In this document: positions 58,096 through 63,709 of the stretch, one piece after another | How the letters are laid out: every line of letters begins with the position of its first letter | How positions within the stretch are numbered: position 1 is the stretch's first letter | DNA from: JAAGZL01 sp050290785 | GTDB taxonomy: Bacteria > Pseudomonadota > Gammaproteobacteria > Chromatiales > Chromatiaceae | Direction: 5' to 3' | NCBI GenBank assembly: GCA_050290785.1 | Contig: JBNKIR010000044.1 | Span: 1 to 63,709 of the forward strand | DNA: 63,709 nt | Notes under the pieces: model-generated | The model's database searches: none | What the model was told of the DNA's origin: nothing | Seen by the model: only the letters and a program-made list of their open reading frames with translations | Program-made: the position numbers and the translations under genes

Positions 58096-59888
58096 GTGTA
58101 CGCAATCTCCTCTCGCCATTTACTGCATGGAAGTATCTGTTCCGTGATCCGGTGACCATACGCAACCCCCTCACTGAGCGCCCGGGCTCTGCCCGCTATC
58201 GCGGATTCCACAAGAACGATACCGATAAGTGTATTGGCTGCGGCACCTGCGAGGCCATCTGCCAGAACGGCGCCATCGATATGGTGCCTGCCCCGGGCCA
58301 TGAGACCAAACTGGGTGACTCCGGCCTGCGCCCACGTATCGACTATGGCCGTTGCTGCTGGTGCGCGCTCTGTGTGGATGTATGTATGACCGGATCGCTC
58401 AATATGTCTAACGACTACAAGTGGGTGGACGCCGATCCGAACGCATTCCTGTTCATCCCTGGCAGCGATGCCAAGCCCTGGGACCAGACCGACCTCGGCT
58501 ACTGCCGTCCGGACGACCACCGCCTGACCGGAGAGATACGGGAACATATGGGTGAGATGGAGCCGGAAACGCGCATCGGCAGCTTCGACGAGATCGTGCA
58601 CGGATATGACATCGCCCAGGCCAGACTGGAGGCGGACCGCTGTGTCTCATGTGGCATCTGCGTCGCCACCTGCCCCACACACATGGCCATACCGCAGTAT
58701 ATTGAAGCCATCCGTGATAGCGACTATGAGCGCGGCGTGGCACTGCTATATGAGTCCAATCCATTCTCCGGCATCTGTGGCCGGGTCTGCACACACCGTT
58801 GCGAGACCGCATGTGCCGCCGGGCACGAGGGCGATCCCATCGCCATCCGCTGGCTCAAACGCCACATCATGGACAACGTGACGGTGGAGCAGATACAGCA
58901 GGCCATCGGCAAACCGGCACCCGCCACAGGCAGGAAGGTGGCCATCATCGGCGGTGGACCGTCCGGGCTTACCGCCGCCTTCGACCTGGCCAGGCTGGGC
59001 CACAGCGTCACCGTATTCGAGGCCCAGGACAAGCCGGGCGGTATGACGCGCTGGGGCATCCCTGAGTACCGACTACCCTACGCCATCATAGATCAGGACG
59101 TGGATATGATCCGCTCTATGGGGGTGGATATCCGCTGCAACACCAGGATAGGCAGCGACGTCACCCTGGAAGAGCTGCACGCCAGCCACGACGCAGTGCT
59201 GATTGCCCTGGGTCTGCAACTGGGGCGCGCCACCCGCGTACCAGGCACCGACCATCCGGATGTCAGAAAGTCGGTCGATCTGCTGCGTCAGGCCACAGCG
59301 GGTGAAGATTTCGGCACCCCACAGAGTGCGGTGGTCATCGGTGGTGGCAACGTCGCCATGGACATCGCACGCACCCTGGCGCGCCTGCAAAAACAGAAAT
59401 ACGGCAAGGTAAAGATAACGGTTACGGCGCTGGAGGACTTCGACCACTTCCTGGCCGACCCGGACGAAGTCAAGGAGGCCAGGGAAGAAGGGATCGTCAT
59501 CCTGGACGCCCGTGGTCCGCAGCAGGTGGTGATCGAAAGCGACAGGGTAACCGGCCTGACCACATGGCATGTAAAGGCGATATTCGACGAGCAGGGCCGC
59601 TTCGCGCCCAGTTACGACGAGAGCGACGAACAGTTCCACGCAGGAGAGATGGTGATCGAGGCCATCGGACAGATGAGTGACACGGCACTGCTGGGTGATG
59701 AACTCACCGAAAAGTTGGAGTGGGAACGTGGTCGTCTGCAGGTGGACGCCGGCGGGCGCAGCAGCGAGGATTGGCTATGGGCGGCCGGTGACATGGTACG
59801 CGGACCGGACGTGGTCTCCGCCGTAGCAGACGGACATCGTGTAGCCGCCAATATCCATGAGGCATTGAGCAAGACAAAGGAGGATTAG
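58092..59888 (+). CDS. NuoI-like ferredoxin fused to GltD/NfnB-like flavoprotein
   Basis: In this 598-residue fusion, residues 1-110 are NuoI/MbxN-like with two 4Fe-4S motifs (Cys47-50-53-57 and Cys88-91-94-98). Residues about 180-595 are a GltD/NfnB-type oxidoreductase: a further CxxCxxCxxxC (Cys184-194), CGRVCTHRC, FAD-binding AIIGGGPSGLTAAFDLA (about 284) and a second GxGxxA-type loop VVIGGGNVAMDIA for NAD(P)H. The start ATG overlaps the previous stop (ATGA). The fusion would join pyridine nucleotide oxidation or reduction directly to the membrane arm. Confidence 0.93.
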   Translation: MSVRNLLSPFTAWKYLFRDPVTIRNPLTERPGSARYRGFHKNDTDKCIGCGTCEAICQNGAIDMVPAPGHETKLGDSGLRPRIDYGRCCWCALCVDVCMTGSLNMSNDYKWVDADPNAFLFIPGSDAKPWDQTDLGYCRPDDHRLTGEIREHMGEMEPETRIGSFDEIVHGYDIAQARLEADRCVSCGICVATCPTHMAIPQYIEAIRDSDYERGVALLYESNPFSGICGRVCTHRCETACAAGHEGDPIAIRWLKRHIMDNVTVEQIQQAIGKPAPATGRKVAIIGGGPSGLTAAFDLARLGHSVTVFEAQDKPGGMTRWGIPEYRLPYAIIDQDVDMIRSMGVDIRCNTRIGSDVTLEELHASHDAVLIALGLQLGRATRVPGTDHPDVRKSVDLLRQATAGEDFGTPQSAVVIGGGNVAMDIARTLARLQKQKYGKVKITVTALEDFDHFLADPDEVKEAREEGIVILDARGPQQVVIESDRVTGLTTWHVKAIFDEQGRFAPSYDESDEQFHAGEMVIEAIGQMSDTALLGDELTEKLEWERGRLQVDAGGRSSEDWLWAAGDMVRGPDVVSAVADGHRVAANIHEALSKTKED

Positions 59889-59890
59889 TC

Positions 59891-60397
59891 ATGGTCCACG
59901 AGGGAAGTCCCCACGGCAAAGATCGTATAGAGGGTAAGAGCAGTATGCGTGAGATCCTGGAGGTTGCCATCGGTTTCGAACGGGTCGCCCGTGACTTCTA
60001 CACCGACCTGATCCCCAAGGTCAGCAAACGCATACGTTTTCTCGCCGAGGAGCTGGCCGAAGAGGAACAACGCCATTTCGATCTGTTCACCGAGCTTACA
60101 GAGCGTGACGATCTGGTCGCCGAAATTGAGGCAGAGATCTCCCGCCCCACCACCGACAGCAAATTCTCCGACTGTCTGCATGTCCCGGAGCTGGGAGAAC
60201 AGCCAGACGACCAGGAAGTACTGCAATATGCCATGGGACGGGAACACACCGCCATGCTGCACTATGGCGAACTGGCTGAGACCGCGCCAGAAGGAGCTAT
60301 TCGTGAGCTCTTTCGTTTTCTGGCCAATGAAGAGACCAAGCACAAGATAGAGCTGGAGAAGCTCTATTATGAGATCGTGCATAGTGGTGGTGTTTAG
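59891..60397 (+). CDS. Ferritin-like (rubrerythrin-type) diiron protein
   Basis: The 168-residue four-helix protein has diiron ligand motifs FERVARDFY, EEEQRHFDLF, GREHTAMLHY and ANEETKHKIELEK. There is no rubredoxin domain. AAGGAGG precedes the ATG, 2 bp after the flavoprotein stop, so it is the last gene of the redox operon. It might protect the complex from oxygen or peroxide, or store iron; the position does not tell which. Confidence 0.85.
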   Translation: MVHEGSPHGKDRIEGKSSMREILEVAIGFERVARDFYTDLIPKVSKRIRFLAEELAEEEQRHFDLFTELTERDDLVAEIEAEISRPTTDSKFSDCLHVPELGEQPDDQEVLQYAMGREHTAMLHYGELAETAPEGAIRELFRFLANEETKHKIELEKLYYEIVHSGGV

Positions 60398-60465
60398 ACA
60401 AACCGGATCCCGGAACTAATCGTTTTAACTCCGGCACCAGCCACTTCTTCAACCAAAAATCGGCA

Positions 60466-63400
60466 TCAACTCACATCAGAAACGATAATGTTTCCTTGAT
60501 CAATCAGATTGGTGATATCACCTGCGTCCAAAGACAACCCTGTCAGGGTGATTTGAAAACTCCCGGCAGTAGCATCTACAAAAACGCCACTGTCAGTTCC
60601 CACCCTGATTATGGAATCCCCACCAGATTGCTCCACATCGACAACTCGGTCTCCCACATTAATGCCCAGATGGTCAAATAATGCATCCAGGTTAATCACA
60701 TCGTTCCCATACGATCCAAAACTTACAGTACCCCCACTGACGGAATAATCACTGATAGTATCGTTCCCATCTGACTCAGCCGTGAACATAAACACGTCAT
60801 CATCTTCTCCACCAGTCAGAATATCGTTACCTGTACCATCAAACAGAGTATCGTTTCCTCCATCACCACTCAGGTTATCGTTACCAGTACCTCCCATCAA
60901 TAAATCATCACCTGCACCGCCATCAAGGATATCGTTACCATCATATCCAACCAATGAGTCATCGCCCGCTCCACCAATGAGAGTATCGTTACCGTCTCCA
61001 CCGATCAGAATCTCATCATCATCCGTCCCGGTAATGGTGCTGGAATCTACCGCATAGATATCAGCAGTAGCAGTATCGCTTTGCGAACCGTCCGAGATGG
61101 TGTAATCGAAGCTGCCCAGAATATCAGAACCGCTATCGTCGATGCTGACCCAGAGGGTATAGTCACCAACATCCGCGTCCCAATAATGGCTTACCCGTAC
61201 ATAATAGTCGCCACTCTCAGTAGCTGTGTATTCAAGATAGGGATCATAACCGGAAGACGAACCTCCACCACCAAGACTGGTATTGAACTCGTTGGCATTA
61301 TTTGCCAGTTGGGTAGTACCGTCACTGTCGTACAGGGTCAGCTCCGTGTCTACGCTGGAAGTATCCGCACCACCGAAACCATAATCCAAATCCAGGATAA
61401 TTGTTTCTCCTGCCAGCAGGTGCACCATGATATAGTCGTCATCAAATGCATTTCCATACCACCAAACCGGATCGTTCATAGTCCCGACGAACTTGACGCT
61501 TGGCAGGGTCGGGTCACCAACGTCTGTTGCATCACTACCGGATACCGGTCCAAACAGACTGCGGTCGGTAAGATCTATTGCGGTATCCCAGGTATTATTC
61601 CGTGCAAAGCTAGATCCTTCCCCTGAACCATCATCACTGTATGCTCCGCCGTTATATGTAGACTCATCAATAATTGAATACGCACTACCAAAATCGGACG
61701 CAGCGCTGAAACTAACTACCGGATCTGACAAGGCTATGGTTCCGCCTACAGGGTTACTCACGACAGTCAAGTCGGCAATGTCTTGGGGTTGATCGTTATG
61801 AACCAGTGCTATTTCAGGTATATCTATGGAACTACCATCCACGATATTGGTAAGCACTATGTCATTGGCGGCCTCGTATGATGGACGCACATCCATAGTC
61901 AGATTGGCCGAAGCAGACAGGTCACCATCATTATCCATCAATACAAAATCAAGATCCTCTTGATAGATGCCTGCTATAGATGCGGGCGCCCAATAACTAT
62001 ACGAACCGTCGTCCATATTAACCGCCAGGACGCCGTTAGAGGACAAGGTAATGGTAAGGGTGTTGGTATCGGTATCAAACGACCAATCTGTGTTTAAGCC
62101 ATCCGCAGCAATCGAGCCATCTCCAGAATGGTCATAGGTATAGGTGGTGCCATCTATAGTGATACTGTGAACATGACCGCCATCGGCACCGAGGCTGGTT
62201 TCCTGCGGTGTTATGCTGCCTTCAAAGATACTACCAGTTATTGGAGGTATCGAGATGGTAGACTGCAGTGTTGAATTCAGCTGTGTCAAATCTGTAACTA
62301 CGATACCATCCGCATCCTGTTCAGTAGCCCCGTCGTATGCAATCGGATTCAGATTGCTTTGTGTTACACCGGTACCCATTCCCAGGGCAATTGAATTTAT
62401 ATCATTTGCTTCCAGAAAGCTTGTCCAGATTGCTTCTTCGTCAACTTGAATACCATTATCCGGACTTGAATTAGTATCGTAACCATTACCTTGCAGATTT
62501 CCATCTAACTGATCCCATGGAGCCCCGTCTGATTCCGAACCATAGGTAGGTACTCCATCAGAGAAGAAATAGGATATGTTTTGTGCATCAGGAATACTTC
62601 CATCATTCCCAAAGGCACTGATTGCACCACTCAATGCCTCATCATAGTTGGTGCTACCGTTGGCGGTCAGGCTCTGTATTGTCGCCTTTGCCTCATCTAT
62701 GCTCATCCACTCCGTTCCTTGTGTTTGAGCATGAGTAGAGAATGCCACAACTCGAACCTTGATATCTCCGTACTGATCATAACCATCAAGCAAGTTAGCG
62801 ATTGCCTGCTTTGCAAGATCTAGCCTACTGAGCCCCCCGACACCGGAAGAATCATTCATGCTCAAGGAGATATCCAGGATTATAATAAGGTTGGTATCCA
62901 CCGGCTCCACCTGCAGCACCTGCTGCTCTGTTTGAGCGGTCGGCATATCGTCTTCGACAGCTATCGTCAACAAGCCAGTACTTGACCCACCTTCACTATC
63001 CGTCGCGGTTACATCAATATCGAACGAGAACACATCTTCAACACTATTTACAGGATGATCAATCGGGCCGAGAAGAGTGGCCTCAAATTCACCAGATCCA
63101 TTAATTGTTATTGATACAATATCCAGAGCACCTACCGACCCAACCAGCGTGCCTCCTCCTGTTGCACCATCAGCAGTCCATACCCAGTCGTTAACTAGCT
63201 GACCATTAGAGGAAGGAGGTGACCCAGGCGCTGCAAGAGTAACCGTTACTTCCTGCCCCTCAGGATCGGAGATACCAAAGGTGCCAGTATAAGAGACAGC
63301 ATCGGTAGTATCATCTGCCGCATTGTCCGGATAACCTTCTTCATCTGGTACGCCATCATATGGCGCGCCATCAACAACCCTCAGCCCCTCTTCAGAGACA

Positions 63401-63709
63401 ATTGCTACGACATTGGGAACAGTAAACTCTGGATTGTCGTTTACAGGAGTCACGTTGACGTTCACCGTCACCGTCTCGTCTACCCCGCCTGAGGTCACCG
63501 TGTAGGTAAAGCTGTCTGTGCCGAAGAAGTCGGTCGCAGGGGTGTACTGCACCGTGCCCGCAACTGCGTCCACTATGCTCACCGTGCCGTTGCTGCCGTT
63601 GCTCACCGCGCTGATCACACGTCCCGGGTTCTCGAAGCTGTCGTTCGCCAGCAGGTTGTAGGTTATGGCCGTCTCTTCACTGGTGGTGATGGTGTCCGTC
63701 ACTATGTCC
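60466..63709 (-). CDS. Large RTX/von Willebrand A surface or secreted protein, N-terminus beyond the window
   Basis: At least 1080 C-terminal residues are visible; the frame is open at the right edge. Order: cadherin-like/tandem-95-type Ig repeat (NDSFENPGRVISAVSNGS, then GTDSFTYTV), another Ig-like unit (TPVNDNPEF), von Willebrand A domain with MIDAS (DISLSMNDSSG, GSTNYDEAL), a pre-peptidase-like domain (SGDYYVRVSHYW), about eight RTX nonapeptides (GGDGNDTLIGGAGDD type) and a type I secretion C-terminus. It should bind calcium and leave through a type I exporter. Adhesin is likely. No exporter genes are in the window. Confidence 0.9.
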   Translation of the reverse strand, partial: DIVTDTITTSEETAITYNLLANDSFENPGRVISAVSNGSNGTVSIVDAVAGTVQYTPATDFFGTDSFTYTVTSGGVDETVTVNVNVTPVNDNPEFTVPNVVAIVSEEGLRVVDGAPYDGVPDEEGYPDNAADDTTDAVSYTGTFGISDPEGQEVTVTLAAPGSPPSSNGQLVNDWVWTADGATGGGTLVGSVGALDIVSITINGSGEFEATLLGPIDHPVNSVEDVFSFDIDVTATDSEGGSSTGLLTIAVEDDMPTAQTEQQVLQVEPVDTNLIIILDISLSMNDSSGVGGLSRLDLAKQAIANLLDGYDQYGDIKVRVVAFSTHAQTQGTEWMSIDEAKATIQSLTANGSTNYDEALSGAISAFGNDGSIPDAQNISYFFSDGVPTYGSESDGAPWDQLDGNLQGNGYDTNSSPDNGIQVDEEAIWTSFLEANDINSIALGMGTGVTQSNLNPIAYDGATEQDADGIVVTDLTQLNSTLQSTISIPPITGSIFEGSITPQETSLGADGGHVHSITIDGTTYTYDHSGDGSIAADGLNTDWSFDTDTNTLTITLSSNGVLAVNMDDGSYSYWAPASIAGIYQEDLDFVLMDNDGDLSASANLTMDVRPSYEAANDIVLTNIVDGSSIDIPEIALVHNDQPQDIADLTVVSNPVGGTIALSDPVVSFSAASDFGSAYSIIDESTYNGGAYSDDGSGEGSSFARNNTWDTAIDLTDRSLFGPVSGSDATDVGDPTLPSVKFVGTMNDPVWWYGNAFDDDYIMVHLLAGETIILDLDYGFGGADTSSVDTELTLYDSDGTTQLANNANEFNTSLGGGGSSSGYDPYLEYTATESGDYYVRVSHYWDADVGDYTLWVSIDDSGSDILGSFDYTISDGSQSDTATADIYAVDSSTITGTDDDEILIGGDGNDTLIGGAGDDSLVGYDGNDILDGGAGDDLLMGGTGNDNLSGDGGNDTLFDGTGNDILTGGEDDDVFMFTAESDGNDTISDYSVSGGTVSFGSYGNDVINLDALFDHLGINVGDRVVDVEQSGGDSIIRVGTDSGVFVDATAGSFQITLTGLSLDAGDITNLIDQGNIIVSDVS

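Noticed and set aside
49273..59888. Identification as respiratory Complex I (nuo operon)
   Set aside because: There is no NuoA, NuoE, NuoF, NuoG or NuoJ equivalent, Mrp subunits E, F, G and B are present, and the gene order differs.
60790..61030. Regular short repeats that could suggest a CRISPR array
   Set aside because: They are the coding repeats of RTX nonapeptides (GGxGxDxLx); spacing is 27 bp and there are no unique spacers.

Overview
The window looks like chromosomal DNA from a gammaproteobacterium. Evidence: dnaX-ybaB next to a 4.5S SRP RNA; the thrS-infC-rpmI-rplT-pheS-pheT-ihfA-merR order; an infC gene that starts with a rare ATC codon; uvrB beside a class I aminotransferase; and cytochrome bd genes with CydX and CydP. 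Base composition is moderate, with AT-rich accessory patches. The respiratory genes (bd oxidase, di-heme peroxidase, cytochrome b561, a sodium/proton antiporter-linked redox complex) suit a facultative or microaerophilic, possibly sulfur-metabolising organism. I cannot name a genus.

Layout. 1-10957 is a housekeeping block on the minus strand (ybaB, dnaX, SRP RNA, tRNA-Pro, merR-like, ihfA, pheT, pheS, rplT, rpmI, infC, thrS, tRNA-Val). 11062-16350 holds a phosphate transporter behind a candidate Pho box and a TRAP transporter with a UspA protein. 16715-19322 is accessory: a small secreted protein, a DUF2188 plus TIR/deoxyribosyltransferase-like pair, then about 1.1 kb of non-coding repeats. 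19323-23624 is a MacAB-like export operon. 23628-26668 carries two unrecognised AT-rich genes. 26811-30929 holds uvrB, an aminotransferase, a FimT-like pseudopilin and tRNA-Asn. 31330-39885 is a signalling block: di-heme peroxidase, DAHL/PAS/GGDEF/EAL protein, HD-GYP protein, a TPR response regulator and a histidine kinase. 39882-43204 holds a TrpD2-like protein, a heme-oxygenase-like diiron protein and cytochrome b561. 43213-48457 is a sigma-54 activator divergent from a nifX-like/cydP/cydA/cydB/cydX operon. 49273-60397 is a thirteen-gene operon for a membrane redox complex. 60466 to the right edge is the C-terminal part of a large RTX/von Willebrand A protein.

The strongest candidate for an under-described system is 49273-60397. 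The gene order is that of archaeal Mbh/Mbx (Mrp antiporter subunits, then NuoH, NuoB, NuoC, NuoD and NuoI homologues). The NuoD-like subunit keeps only the first of the two CxxC pairs that bind NiFe in hydrogenases. The NuoB-like subunit has three of the four usual cluster cysteines. Two antiporter subunits are fused into one 1043-residue protein, and the NuoI-like ferredoxin is fused to a GltD/NfnB-like flavoprotein. This points to an NAD(P)H-linked, ion-pumping complex that is neither Complex I nor a hydrogenase; its second redox partner is unknown.

A second clear story is regulatory. The sigma-54 activator at 43213 faces a matching -24/-12 promoter and two 14-bp palindromes three helical turns apart, in front of the cytochrome bd operon.
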